In this document: positions 1 through 8,769 of the stretch, in pieces
Numbering within the stretch: the stretch's first letter is position 1
Layout: the number at the start of each line of letters is the position of its first letter
Source: Treponema sp.
GTDB lineage: Bacteria; Spirochaetota; Spirochaetia; Treponematales; Treponemataceae
Reading direction: 5' to 3'
DNA: 46,892 nt
NCBI GenBank assembly: GCA_017468745.1
Contig: JAFUHS010000153.1
Location: 1-46,892, forward strand
Translations under genes and position numbers: made by a program
The notes under the pieces: model-generated
Database searches by the model: none
Told to the model about the DNA's origin: nothing
What the model saw: only the letters and a program-made list of their open reading frames with translations

Positions 1-222
<222 letters not shown>

Positions 223-224
223 CT

Positions 225-254
225 ATTGTAACACAAGGTAAAAAAGAATTTCAA
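225..254 (-). promoter_or_regulatory. Predicted sigma-70 promoter of mnmA
   Basis: On the minus strand a -35 box TTGAAA (254-249) and a -10 box TACAAT (230-225) are separated by 18 bases. Only eight bases separate the -10 box from the mnmA ATG, so the transcript should start at or within a few bases of the start codon. Confidence 0.6.
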
Positions 255-388
255 CACGAAGGAAGGACTTATGCAAAAGATGACACATGGATGAAAGCTG
301 TCTCTAAACTCGTGGGAAAAAATTCAAAGGCGTTTTGCTTTATCTGTAATTGTTGTAGAAAGTCCTTTTTTTCATTATTATTGGGGAA

Positions 389-1624
389 ATGTCTTTTATT
401 GTAAAAACAGAGAAAATGGTCGCTGGGGGGGATTGTCTTGCCCGCGTGAACGGAAAAAATGTCTTTATTCCCTACGCCCTTCCAGATGAAGAGCTTGAAA
501 TCGAAATCACAAAGTCTTTCCGTGACTACGACCTTGCGAAAATCACTAAAATCCTCACGCCTTCTCCTCACCGCGTCCAGCCCTTCTGCCCCCTTTACGG
601 CTCCTGCGGCGGCTGCAACCTGCAGCACATTGATTCTGAATACCAGATTGAGCTCAGAAAATCGATTATAAAAGACTGCTTTGAGCGTGAGGGGGTGACC
701 TGCCCTACCATCGAAGTCATTTCCTCAGAAAACCAGAATTACCGTTCCCGAATCCAGCTTACGGACGGAGGCTTCAACAAAAAAGAGAGCAATGAAATCG
801 TCTCCCTTGAAAGCTGCCCTATCGCCACAAAGGAAATCAACGGCTATCTGCAAAACATGGCTCAGTCAGACAGACCACGGGGACGGGTTCACCTTTTCGG
901 GGATGAGCGCATTTTGGGCGAAAAGAAAGTGATTGTGGCTCAGGAGCGGGAAAAGGCTGCAAGAGAAATCAAAGTTCAGGGGGCTTCCTCAAAACGGAAG
1001 GAAAAGCTTCGACTGCAAGCTAACCGTCATTTTGCGGGAACTTTCCTCAATCAGAATAACCGCTGCCAAGTCAACTTGCTGGGAAAAAGCATAGCCTTTG
1101 ATGTTCAGGGCTTTTTCCAGTCCAATCTTTCTGTCCTTGAAAAAACGCTTTCCCAGGTCACCCGTAATATGGGAGGCCGAAATCTACTGGACATGTACTC
1201 CGGCTGCGGCACTTTCTCTGTTTTCCTCGCTGATTTTTTCGATAAGGTCTGCATGGTGGAGCATAACCGGGACGCAATCGTCTTCGCGGAGGAAAACCTC
1301 AGGGGCAAGAATCACGAGAGCTTCGGTCTTTCAGGCGAGAACTGGATTAAATTCAGCGCGGAAAATTACATTGCCGGTAACGGGCCTTTTGACGCGGTGG
1401 TGATTGACCCTCCCCGAAGCGGCATGGAAAAGGCCGTCTGCCAGTGGCTCTGCCGGTCAAAAATCCCCCAGATTCGCTCTGTGAGCTGCAATCCCAGCAC
1501 CCACGCAAGGGATGCCCGTTTCCTCGTAAAAGCCGGATACAGGCTCTCAAAACTCTATCTCCTGGATTTTTACCCCCACACCGCCCACATTGAATCCCTG
1601 GCAAATTTCGAGTACAGCGAGTAA
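389..1624 (+). CDS. SAM-dependent RNA uracil-C5 methyltransferase, RumA/TrmA family
   Basis: This 411-aa protein methylates C5 of a uridine in 23S rRNA or tRNA. An N-terminal TRAM domain (about residues 1-60) is followed by the iron-sulfur cluster motif CPLYGSCGGCNLQH, with a likely fourth ligand in ESCPIA. The SAM-binding segment is LLDMYSGCGTFSVFLADFF. The C-terminal motifs DPPRSGM and SCNPSTHARD contain the catalytic cysteine of the family. The [4Fe-4S] cysteines favour an RlmD/RlmCD-type enzyme over TrmA, but the target base cannot be told from sequence alone. It starts 13 bases after a TTATTATTGGGG stretch, a weak ribosome site, and the next gene begins one base after its stop, so the two are probably cotranscribed. 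Confidence 0.88.
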   Translation: MSFIVKTEKMVAGGDCLARVNGKNVFIPYALPDEELEIEITKSFRDYDLAKITKILTPSPHRVQPFCPLYGSCGGCNLQHIDSEYQIELRKSIIKDCFEREGVTCPTIEVISSENQNYRSRIQLTDGGFNKKESNEIVSLESCPIATKEINGYLQNMAQSDRPRGRVHLFGDERILGEKKVIVAQEREKAAREIKVQGASSKRKEKLRLQANRHFAGTFLNQNNRCQVNLLGKSIAFDVQGFFQSNLSVLEKTLSQVTRNMGGRNLLDMYSGCGTFSVFLADFFDKVCMVEHNRDAIVFAEENLRGKNHESFGLSGENWIKFSAENYIAGNGPFDAVVIDPPRSGMEKAVCQWLCRSKIPQIRSVSCNPSTHARDARFLVKAGYRLSKLYLLDFYPHTAHIESLANFEYSE

Positions 1625-1625
1625 A

Positions 1626-3440
1626 ATGGACAATATAAAATTGAAAAGGATATTCTTCTTATTTCCCTTAAAATCAAAAAAAAATCTCATTCGCGCAATT
1701 TTCGTAATTTTCATTTTTCAGCTTTCAATTTTCAATTTATACTCACAGAAAGCCCTCCGCACGGCAGATTTGGAAAGCCAAAAACCGTCATGGCAGGCTG
1801 TCATCGGCGGTCAGGCTGTCTCTCCCTGTATAGACACATCCTACGGAGTGGCACTTTTAAGTGACGGCCGCCTTCTTTCAGCCTGTACAAGCAGGGGAAA
1901 TGTCATCTGGCAGAGAAGCGTAAAAGGCCGCCCCTCTCCATACCTTACAGCTTTCGGTGATTTTCTTTATGTTGTCACGGATTCTTCCCACTTGAGTCTG
2001 GTTAATCCATCAGGACTTACCCTCTGGACGGCAGTCTGCCCATTTAAAATCGCTGATTTTCCCCTTGTCGGGCGGGACGGTCGGGTCTTCGTTCGCGGTA
2101 AAAAGGGAATCGCATGTTATGGGCTTGACGGAAATCGGAAATGGTACATTGATACGGAAGAACTCGCTGATTTTCCAATTGGAACTCTGGATGACGGAAG
2201 CTTGCTCTTAATCCTCAAAACTCCGAAAAACAAACGCTCAGTTGCAGTCCGCTTCACCCCCTTTGGTGAAAAAAAAGAAGGCATCACTTTTTCGGCAATA
2301 GTCTCATGCATGGAAACCTGTGATAAAGGTCTTCTCATCTCTCTAAAAAATGGCTCAATCGGCCTTGTATCAGTCGCAGAATCTGGATCCGCTGATTCAA
2401 AATGGGTCAACGGCTCTGGAAATACTAAGGGTGCTTTTTCAGTCTGTTACTCAAGCAGCTCAGAGAATTCAGTTTTTTTCTTTCAGAATGGCTCTCGCAC
2501 AGAGGCGGTCATCGTAAAAACAGATAAGGGCGAAATATTGAATCGATTTCAGGTCGGTCAGATTGCTCCCGCTGATTTTAAATTGGCGCGGGCAACCCAG
2601 TCGGGCTTCTTTATCAGCGGAGCTTATTCTGCCTGTGAATTTCTCGAAGACGGCACGATTATGTATGCGGCATCACTACCACAAAATTCAAAATGGAATT
2701 CAATTTTCTACACAAAAAGTAATTACATAGTTATGTGCATGAAAGACTGGACAATGAAAGCTTACCTTATGAACCAGACTACGAAATCTAAAATCGTTAC
2801 CTCAAAACTAAAGTCAATTTCCTATGTACAGGCGGCTCCATTTGATTCTGTTTCTGCTGAACTTGGAATTCGCCCGCTCACGAACAAAAAGATGGCGGAA
2901 ATCTCTGAATCTTTTAAGAAAGGTGATTACGGCAAAAATGAGGAAGAGTATCTCTCGCTCTTAAAGACAGAGGCTCAGAATTTTATCGATTCCTATGCGA
3001 CTCAGGTTTCTTTTCAAAGCAGCAGTCAGAATTTCTTTTCGGAAAACGCTGTTTATACACAAAACCTGCTCTATTTGATGGGGCAAACAGGTACGAGAGA
3101 ATTCTCAACTTTTTTCTCCAGACTTCTTTCCAGCCCCATGGATTCAAGCCAGCTTTTATCCGTGATTGCCTATGCGGGAAACTGTGCCTACGATGAAAAC
3201 GGGCAAATGCTTAAAGCTTTGGAAAACCTTGTCATGGGGAAGATTCAGCCATCAGAAACAGCCCTGCTAAAGGCGGTCTGCGATTCAACTTATGAGATTT
3301 GCAGATACATGGGACGACCGGCGCTTAACCGTCAGGGCAAAAATATTATCTCTCATCTTTTTTATCCCCAGTATGATAAGGGAGTCAGGGATTATGCCAG
3401 AAACATACTCACAAAAATGATGGATTTGGAAAAAAAATAA
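1626..3440 (+). CDS. Exported PQQ-like beta-propeller protein
   Basis: A 604-aa protein of unknown role. The start at 1626 is preferred over an upstream in-frame ATG at 1590 because 1590 lies inside the methyltransferase gene and 1626 directly precedes a basic, hydrophobic signal segment ending near LYSQKA. The N-terminal 350 residues contain repeated short motifs of the kind GNVIWQRSV, GLTLWTAV and GNRKWYI, with Gly-Trp blade signatures of PQQ-like/quinoprotein propellers. The C-terminal 200 residues look helical and have no recognised domain. It is likely periplasmic. No enzyme residues are visible, so a scaffold or binding role is an inference. Confidence 0.75.
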   Translation: MDNIKLKRIFFLFPLKSKKNLIRAIFVIFIFQLSIFNLYSQKALRTADLESQKPSWQAVIGGQAVSPCIDTSYGVALLSDGRLLSACTSRGNVIWQRSVKGRPSPYLTAFGDFLYVVTDSSHLSLVNPSGLTLWTAVCPFKIADFPLVGRDGRVFVRGKKGIACYGLDGNRKWYIDTEELADFPIGTLDDGSLLLILKTPKNKRSVAVRFTPFGEKKEGITFSAIVSCMETCDKGLLISLKNGSIGLVSVAESGSADSKWVNGSGNTKGAFSVCYSSSSENSVFFFQNGSRTEAVIVKTDKGEILNRFQVGQIAPADFKLARATQSGFFISGAYSACEFLEDGTIMYAASLPQNSKWNSIFYTKSNYIVMCMKDWTMKAYLMNQTTKSKIVTSKLKSISYVQAAPFDSVSAELGIRPLTNKKMAEISESFKKGDYGKNEEEYLSLLKTEAQNFIDSYATQVSFQSSSQNFFSENAVYTQNLLYLMGQTGTREFSTFFSRLLSSPMDSSQLLSVIAYAGNCAYDENGQMLKALENLVMGKIQPSETALLKAVCDSTYEICRYMGRPALNRQGKNIISHLFYPQYDKGVRDYARNILTKMMDLEKK

Positions 3441-3459
3441 AGAGAGTGACTGTTTTTAT

Positions 3460-3491
3460 TTGTAGAATTTGCAAACTATATGTGATATAAT
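3460..3491 (+). promoter_or_regulatory. Predicted promoter of the P83/100 gene
   Basis: A perfect -10 hexamer TATAAT (3486-3491) is preceded by TG with one intervening base, an extended -10 element. The -35 candidate TTGTAG (3460-3465) is weak and 20 bases away. A strong ribosome site (AAAGGAGG) follows before the ATG at 3519. Confidence 0.5.
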
Positions 3492-3518
3492 TTAATTTGT
3501 TCTTTAAAGGAGGATTTA

Positions 3519-5369
3519 ATGAACAGTAAAAAAGTTCTAAGAAAGATTGCAGTTTCGGCATTTGTCCTTTTTGCCGCTTCAAATCTTAGCGCCCTTGAAG
3601 TAAACCGAAACGAGTTGCAGAGCACAGGTTCTGTCGACGCAATCGTATTCAGAAACTATTCAGGCCCGCATTCAGTCATCAACACTATCGCTCAAATTCG
3701 GCAAATTGGTTCTGACCTCGGAACTCAGGTTGCAGGAAACATTCAGAATTCAGGCACATTCGGCGAGGCAAACCGCTATCAGGTTATTCATTGCGTTGAT
3801 TCTGCCACTAAAGAAAAAATGGACGCGGACATAATTGTCATCGGTAAAAATGCAAGCGTCGATCACATCACAAACCTTCGCCGCATCATTTCAGCATATC
3901 TCTCTGCCGCATACGGATACTCAAACAAAGACGCTGACACCATCGCGACATTTGCCACGGTTTACAATGCAGTTTACCGGGGCAATATGGATGCATTCAG
4001 CTCAAAATACAAAGATGTGGTTACGAAAAATCTTTCAGCCGGCAAAGCAGGTCTTTCCACAAACTATGAAGACTGGCCGGGAAACACCCAGATTGTCATT
4101 CCTCTCGCTGATTTAAGTGGCGGATTGAGTACTGTTGACACTTCCCTCATTTCAGACAAAGAAGTCGTCAAAACCATGCAGGATCAAGACGACAAAGGCG
4201 TTGACGCTCGAAAAGACATGGTAGACATCAAAGAGCGTGAGGCTGACAATCTTCAGGAAAAGGCAGACGATGCCCAGGCAAAAGCTGATGCCGAAAAAGC
4301 AAAGCTGGCCGAAGAACAGCGCAAGAAGGCCGAGGCTGACAAAGCAGCTGCCCAAAAACAAGCCGAAGCTGAAAAGGCAAAGGCAGAAGCCGCAAAGAAA
4401 CAGGCAGAAGCGGAAGCCGCAAAGGCAGAAGCCGCAAAGAAACAGGCAGAAGCAGAGGCAGCAAAAGCCAATGCCGCTTCTAATCCGAATGACGCACAGG
4501 CACAGGAAAATGCCGCCGCAGCTCAAAAGGAAGCTGACAGTGCCCAAAAAGAATCCGCTGATGCTCAGAAAGAAGCCGAAAGCGCTCAGAGTGAAGCTGA
4601 CAACGCTCAAAAAGAAGCAGAAAACGCTCAGCAGGCCGCTGACGAGCAGTCACAGAAGACCGAAGAGCAGTCACAGTCTGCTTCACAGGCTCAGTCTCAG
4701 GCTGATTCAGCACAGAGTGCCGCTGACCAAAAACGCAGCGAGGCTCAGGAAGAGCGTACTTCTATCGCTAAAGACCAGCAGGAGCTTCTCGCCGAAGCGG
4801 AAAAGAATAATGACGATGTAATTACTTATGGTCTTAAAAGTGTTGACGATGCAGGAATTGCCAGCGAAATCGTAAAAATGAACTCTCAGGACGGCACTGT
4901 CGTAAAGGAATCTCCTGTCACAGTTATTCGTGGCAGAACCGCTTACGAAGACGGCGATAATTTTATTGCTATTGCAGGAACGAATATCGGTGCCGGTGCC
5001 GTAAAACTCGTCGCTATCGACAAAACTAACCTTGAAATCGCTGCGGAAAGTGCAGAAAAGCTCTCAGAACTTTCAGTTCTCGTTCAAAAAGACGGAAGCT
5101 ACTACTGTACAATTCAGGACGGAAGCGATTATTACATCGGAAAATTCAACAACAAACTTGAAAATCAGCTCCGCTCTCAGGTAAAGGTTAAGGCCGCAAC
5201 ACCAATTACAGTCACAGCAAAAGGAATTATTGTCACAGATTCAAATGGTCAGGCAATCATTCTTAATCCGGACGACCTCAAGAGCATGTCTCCTGAATCA
5301 AAAGCTGATGACAGAAACCTTCTCCAGAGAACAGCTTCCGGCGTTACAAATATTTACGACGCAAAATAG
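3519..5369 (+). CDS. P83/100-family exported protein with long coiled coil
   Basis: A 616-aa protein with a clear signal peptide (cleavage near NLSALEV). Residues about 25-215 match the conserved head of the spirochaetal P83/100 family, including RNYSGPH and the YEDWPGNTQIVIPLADLSGG region. Residues about 220-425 are an uninterrupted Ala/Lys/Glu/Gln-rich coiled coil with tandem heptads (AEAAKKQ type), and the C-terminal 190 residues are a beta-rich domain that looks propeller-like. In Borrelia the family is a major antigen linked to the periplasm or membrane vesicles; its molecular role is not settled. The start is fixed by an AAAGGAGG ribosome site nine bases upstream. The gene is monocistronic and convergent with dnaB. 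Confidence 0.85.
   Translation: MNSKKVLRKIAVSAFVLFAASNLSALEVNRNELQSTGSVDAIVFRNYSGPHSVINTIAQIRQIGSDLGTQVAGNIQNSGTFGEANRYQVIHCVDSATKEKMDADIIVIGKNASVDHITNLRRIISAYLSAAYGYSNKDADTIATFATVYNAVYRGNMDAFSSKYKDVVTKNLSAGKAGLSTNYEDWPGNTQIVIPLADLSGGLSTVDTSLISDKEVVKTMQDQDDKGVDARKDMVDIKEREADNLQEKADDAQAKADAEKAKLAEEQRKKAEADKAAAQKQAEAEKAKAEAAKKQAEAEAAKAEAAKKQAEAEAAKANAASNPNDAQAQENAAAAQKEADSAQKESADAQKEAESAQSEADNAQKEAENAQQAADEQSQKTEEQSQSASQAQSQADSAQSAADQKRSEAQEERTSIAKDQQELLAEAEKNNDDVITYGLKSVDDAGIASEIVKMNSQDGTVVKESPVTVIRGRTAYEDGDNFIAIAGTNIGAGAVKLVAIDKTNLEIAAESAEKLSELSVLVQKDGSYYCTIQDGSDYYIGKFNNKLENQLRSQVKVKAATPITVTAKGIIVTDSNGQAIILNPDDLKSMSPESKADDRNLLQRTASGVTNIYDAK
4377..4460 (+). repeat. 42-bp tandem repeat in the coiled-coil coding region
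   Basis: Two nearly identical 42-bp units start at 4377 and 4419, and a partial third starts at 4461. Each encodes 14 residues (AKAEAAKKQAEAEA), i.e. two coiled-coil heptads, so gain or loss of a unit keeps both the frame and the heptad register. Confidence 0.8.
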
Positions 5370-5395
5370 ATTTTAAGGCTATCGGTGATTTATCA

Positions 5396-5432
5396 GAAGA
5401 GTTCGGGAACTTCGTTAGTTTCCGAACTCTTC
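5396..5432. terminator. Hairpin between convergent P83/100 and dnaB genes
   Basis: Arms GAAGAGTTCGGGAAC (5396-5410) and GTTTCCGAACTCTTC (5418-5432) pair over 15 bp with one wobble and a seven-base loop. It lies between the two stop codons and could act in both directions, but neither side has a uniform T-run, so termination strength is uncertain. Confidence 0.6.
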
Positions 5433-5440
5433 GATTCCAT

Positions 5441-6772
5441 TTATTCTTCGTTTGTCTTGTTTTCGAATCTGGTGATTGAGCTGAGGAATAAAAGCGGCAC
5501 ATCACCAATCGGACCGTTTCGCTGTTTTGCAACAATGATTTTCGCATCCTGTACAGGCTCAGCCTCTCCGTCTTCCTGCTTTTTCCTTTCTCGGTGAATG
5601 AACATAACCACATCCGCATCCTGTTCGATTGAGCCAGACCCTCGCAACTGATTTAATGACGGTTCATTTCCTTCGGCATCTCGCGCAACCTGACAAAGTG
5701 CGACGATGGGAATGTTTAGCTCTCGGGCAAGGGCTTTCAGAGATTTTGAAATTTCACTCACCTGCTCATATACCGGTGCCGAGGAATTTTCCGTGGCAAT
5801 AAGACCTATATAGTCGATAAAAATGATTTCGATTTTTTGATTTGTTTTCATTCTTCGTGCCATGGCCCTCAGGTCAATCAGCGGCATGTTCGGCGTGTCG
5901 ACGATGTAAAGCGGAGCGTCATAGCATCGCCCCGCCGCATCATTCAGCTTCTGAAAGTCATCAAGTTTCAGCATACCTGTGCGAAGTTTTGTTCCTGAGA
6001 TTCTGGCATTTTGCGAGAGAAGTCGCTGACCGATTTGAGCATGAGACATTTCCAATGAGAAAAAGCCGCAGGGAATTTTTTTATTAACGGCAATATATTC
6101 CATCATATTGAGCGCCAGTGCCGTTTTACCCATTGAAGGACGGGCACCGATGATAACAAGCTCTGCCTTTTGAAAACCTGATGTCATAGAGTCCAGGCGG
6201 GAAAAACCCGATGGTATTCCTGTAAAAGCATTATGGCTTTTGTAATTATTCTCAATTTGCTCGACTGTTCCTGGAACTATATCCCCCATCGTATAGACTG
6301 TGGTAGTCTGACCGTTATCCGCCAAATCAAAAATTCGTTTTTCGGCTTCTTCAAGAATCAGTTTTGAATCTCTGGTCTCGTCAAACGCGGAAGCCTTAAT
6401 ATCATGAGAAACACTGATGAGACTACGGCGGGTCGCACGCTCGAAGACTATATTGGCATAATACTCGATATTTGCGGCTGTAGGAACGACATCTGTAAGA
6501 GAGGCGATGTATGCAGCACCTCCAGAAGCGTCAAGCTGACCGGTTTTAGAAAGTTCCTCCACAAGCGCAAGGGTATCACAGGTATTTCCCTGTGCAAAAA
6601 GACGCATCATTGCACGAAAAATAACCTGATTTTGCTGCGAATAAAAATGCTCAGGACGAAGCAGTGTCGCTATTGAACTGACTGAAGTCCAGTTTAATAG
6701 CATTGCTCCCAATGTTGCCCTTTCCGCGTCTTCGTTATGAGGCGGCACCGTATCTTTCAAAACCGTATCCAT
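5441..6772 (-). CDS. dnaB: Replicative DNA helicase DnaB
   Basis: This 443-aa hexameric helicase unwinds DNA at the replication fork in the 5'-3' direction. The N-terminal domain starts at PPHNEDAERATLGAMLL, a hallmark opening. The RecA-like domain has Walker A GARPSMGKT, the FFSLEMS segment, Walker B IIFIDYIGL and the QLRGSGSIEQDADVVMF region. Length is normal and no intein is present. The start is supported by GGAGAATATC before the ATG. It follows rplI in the same orientation but is separated by 138 bases containing a terminator, so it probably also has its own promoter. Confidence 0.96.
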   Translation of the reverse strand: MDTVLKDTVPPHNEDAERATLGAMLLNWTSVSSIATLLRPEHFYSQQNQVIFRAMMRLFAQGNTCDTLALVEELSKTGQLDASGGAAYIASLTDVVPTAANIEYYANIVFERATRRSLISVSHDIKASAFDETRDSKLILEEAEKRIFDLADNGQTTTVYTMGDIVPGTVEQIENNYKSHNAFTGIPSGFSRLDSMTSGFQKAELVIIGARPSMGKTALALNMMEYIAVNKKIPCGFFSLEMSHAQIGQRLLSQNARISGTKLRTGMLKLDDFQKLNDAAGRCYDAPLYIVDTPNMPLIDLRAMARRMKTNQKIEIIFIDYIGLIATENSSAPVYEQVSEISKSLKALARELNIPIVALCQVARDAEGNEPSLNQLRGSGSIEQDADVVMFIHRERKKQEDGEAEPVQDAKIIVAKQRNGPIGDVPLLFLSSITRFENKTNEE

Positions 6773-6811
6773 GATATTCTCCGCTAGTCTAGTATTTTAA
6801 AGCTCAATGAC

Positions 6812-6838
6812 AAAAAAAGACTGCCTAAAAAGACAGCC
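6812..6838 (-). terminator. Rho-independent terminator after rplI
   Basis: Read on the minus strand, GGCTGTC (6838-6832) and GGCAGTC (6825-6819) pair over seven positions with two G-U pairs around a six-base loop, followed by seven T residues (6818-6812). It sits between rplI and dnaB and works only in the minus direction. Confidence 0.7.
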
Positions 6839-6910
6839 CTTTTCAAAAAGATTCTTTAGTACCAGCAAAGAGATTAAGCCTTTGCCGGAATTTAAGGAAA
6901 TCCTCAGGAA

Positions 6911-7459
6911 TTACTCTGACTTCTCCTCAGCAGCTGATTCCTCTGCAGGAGCAGTCTCTTCTTTTGCCGGTTTTCCAGCCTTTTTAGGAGCCTCTTTCTT
7001 TGCAGAGTCATCTTCCTGTGGAAGAACAGAAATCTTTACCTCAGCATTAGCCGATTCATAAAGATGGATTGTACAGTGGTAGTTACCGACAGATTTGATT
7101 GTAACGCCAGGAATCTCGATTCGTTTGCGCTCAATTTCATATCCATTTTTTGCAAGGAATTCAGAAACTGTGAGTGCGGTAACAGAACCAAAGAGTTTGC
7201 CGTTTGAAGCAGCAGGCATTTTAAGCTCAACTGTAAATGCTTCAAGTTTATCTTTGAGGCTTGCCGCATCCTTTCGTTTCTGCTCTTTGCGAGCTTCGAT
7301 TTCTTCTTTGCGAGACTCGAAATATGCGACAGTCTGATCATTGTATGGAACAGCATACATATGAGGGAAAAGGAAGTTACGGGCATAACCTGTAGCAACA
7401 TTTTTAACATCACCCATTTCGCCAAGGTGTTTTACATCTGTATAAAGAATAACTTTCAT
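6911..7459 (-). CDS. rplI: Ribosomal protein L9 with acidic/lysine-rich tail
   Basis: A 182-aa large-subunit protein. The N-terminal RNA-binding domain (KVILYTDVKHLGEMGDV and GYARNFLFP) and the C-terminal domain (ELKMPAASNGKLFGSVT) are intact. The last 35 or so residues are a low-complexity Lys/Glu/Ala/Pro extension beyond the usual family length of about 150. The ATG lies 15 bases downstream of the rpsR stop and is preceded by AGGAGTTTGTTGAA. It is the last gene of the rpsF-ssb-rpsR-rplI operon. Confidence 0.96.
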   Translation of the reverse strand: MKVILYTDVKHLGEMGDVKNVATGYARNFLFPHMYAVPYNDQTVAYFESRKEEIEARKEQKRKDAASLKDKLEAFTVELKMPAASNGKLFGSVTALTVSEFLAKNGYEIERKRIEIPGVTIKSVGNYHCTIHLYESANAEVKISVLPQEDDSAKKEAPKKAGKPAKEETAPAEESAAEEKSE

Positions 7460-7474
7460 TTCAACAAACTCCTA

Positions 7475-7786
7475 TTACTCAGTTACGAATGGCAACAAGC
7501 AGATGTTGCGAGCACGTTTGATAGCTACAGTGAGCTCACGCTGGTGTTTTGCACAAGTACCTGTGATGCGGCGTGGAAGAATCTTACCGCGCTCAGTTGT
7601 AAATCGTTTGAGACCATCAGCGTCTTTGTAATCAATTTTTGCCTTGTTTGTACAGAAACGGCATACCTTTTTGCGGAAGAAAGTTTTTCCTTTACCGCGA
7701 GTACCTTTTTCTTCGCCGTCACGACCTTCAGATGCGCTCTGTGTATCTACTTTAAGTTCGACTTCGTTTGTAACTTCGTCTGACAT
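7475..7786 (-). CDS. rpsR: Ribosomal protein S18
   Basis: A 103-aa small-subunit protein that pairs with S6. The conserved core runs from [16 protein letters not shown] through [24 protein letters not shown]. Cysteines in CRFC and TGTC match the zinc-type (C+) form. A 35-residue charged N-terminal extension precedes the core; AGGAGAACACT before the ATG supports this start. It lies between ssb and rplI. Confidence 0.96.
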   Translation of the reverse strand: MSDEVTNEVELKVDTQSASEGRDGEEKGTRGKGKTFFRKKVCRFCTNKAKIDYKDADGLKRFTTERGKILPRRITGTCAKHQRELTVAIKRARNICLLPFVTE

Positions 7787-7828
7787 AGTGTTCTCCTATT
7801 AGTTTGGATAATCCGATTTTATCGGAAA

Positions 7829-8335
7829 TTAAAATGGAATGTCTTCTGGGAAACCTGTATCCTGAGGGCCACCAAAACTCTGTTCATCATAGCCTGAATC
7901 CTGCTGGCTTGGAGCAAAAGTGTTCTGCTGCGGCTGTTGGAATTTCGGTGTATAACCCCCAGCGGACTGTGCTCCGCCATTTCCCGAATTTCCGCCCAAA
8001 AGCTGAACATTGTTTGCAACTATCGAAACATTGCTTCGCGTCTGTCCTGTAGTTTTATCCTGCCAACGGTCTTGCTTGAGATAGCCTTCAACGCAAATCT
8101 GCTTGCCTTTTTTTAGGTAAGGAAGAAGATTCTCTGCTGTTTTGCCCCAGATTGTGACATTAAAAAAATTTGCTTCATCGACCCATTGGTCACCCTGCTT
8201 CCGGCTGCGATTGACCGCAATGCTTATGTTTGCACGAGCCTGTCCGTTTGGCGTGAAAGCATACTCACGCTGGTCACTGCCATTTAAATCACGGGTCAAG
8301 CGTCCTACAATCGTCACACTGTTTATATCAGTCAT
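7829..8335 (-). CDS. ssb: Single-stranded DNA-binding protein
   Basis: A 168-aa protein that coats single-stranded DNA in replication and repair. The OB fold starts at INSVTIVGRLTRD and includes WGKTAENLLPYLKKGKQI and VEGYLKQDRW. A Gly/Gln/Asn-rich linker leads to the canonical acidic tip ending PEDIPF, which recruits partner proteins. AGGCTAAAA precedes the ATG. Its place between rpsF and rpsR is the standard bacterial order. Confidence 0.97.
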   Translation of the reverse strand: MTDINSVTIVGRLTRDLNGSDQREYAFTPNGQARANISIAVNRSRKQGDQWVDEANFFNVTIWGKTAENLLPYLKKGKQICVEGYLKQDRWQDKTTGQTRSNVSIVANNVQLLGGNSGNGGAQSAGGYTPKFQQPQQNTFAPSQQDSGYDEQSFGGPQDTGFPEDIPF

Positions 8336-8383
8336 TTTTAGCCTCCGAAAGATTTTGTCTGGTCAAATGAAAACCGGATTTGC

Positions 8384-8677
8384 TTATTTTGCCTCTTTGT
8401 CGTCAAGTTTGACAAAAAGAGATTTGAGCAAATTGTCGTTCAATCGGAACTGAGTGTTGATTTCAACGATTTTTGCAGGATTTGCTTTTACGGTGAAAAG
8501 AACGAACTTACCGCGTTTGATTCGCTTGATTTCATATGCGAGATCACGCTCTCCGTAAGACTCTTCTTTTTCGATTGTTGCACCAAACTGTGCGAGTACG
8601 GCCTTTACCTTTTCTGAGCCGTCTTTGAACTTTTCATCCTCGATAGGATAGATAGTCATGAGTTCATACTTTCTCAT
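8384..8677 (-). CDS. rpsF: Ribosomal protein S6
   Basis: A 97-aa small-subunit protein that dimerises with S18. It starts MRKYELMTIYP and contains GERDLAYEIKRIKRGKFVLF, both family-typical. AAGGAGAACATACAG precedes the ATG. It is the first gene of the operon, and a promoter-like sequence lies just upstream. Confidence 0.96.
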   Translation of the reverse strand: MRKYELMTIYPIEDEKFKDGSEKVKAVLAQFGATIEKEESYGERDLAYEIKRIKRGKFVLFTVKANPAKIVEINTQFRLNDNLLKSLFVKLDDKEAK

Positions 8678-8740
8678 TTCTGTATGTTCTCCTTATGGAC
8701 ATTTGGAATCCGCATACGCAGACTCAAGGGGTTGATATTA

Positions 8741-8769
8741 ACTTTATCATTTTTATAGTTATTCGTCAA
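8741..8769 (-). promoter_or_regulatory. Candidate promoter of the rpsF operon
   Basis: On the minus strand TTGACG (8769-8764) and TAAAGT (8746-8741) are 17 bases apart, about 65 bases upstream of rpsF. The -10 match is only moderate. The -35 overlaps the last codons of the transglutaminase gene. Confidence 0.4.

Noticed and set aside
4152-4821. Long frames rich in Phe/Leu/Cys or Lys/Pro/Arg on both strands in the coiled-coil region
   Set aside because: They are shadows of the repetitive Ala/Lys/Glu codons of the P83/100 gene and have no ribosome sites.
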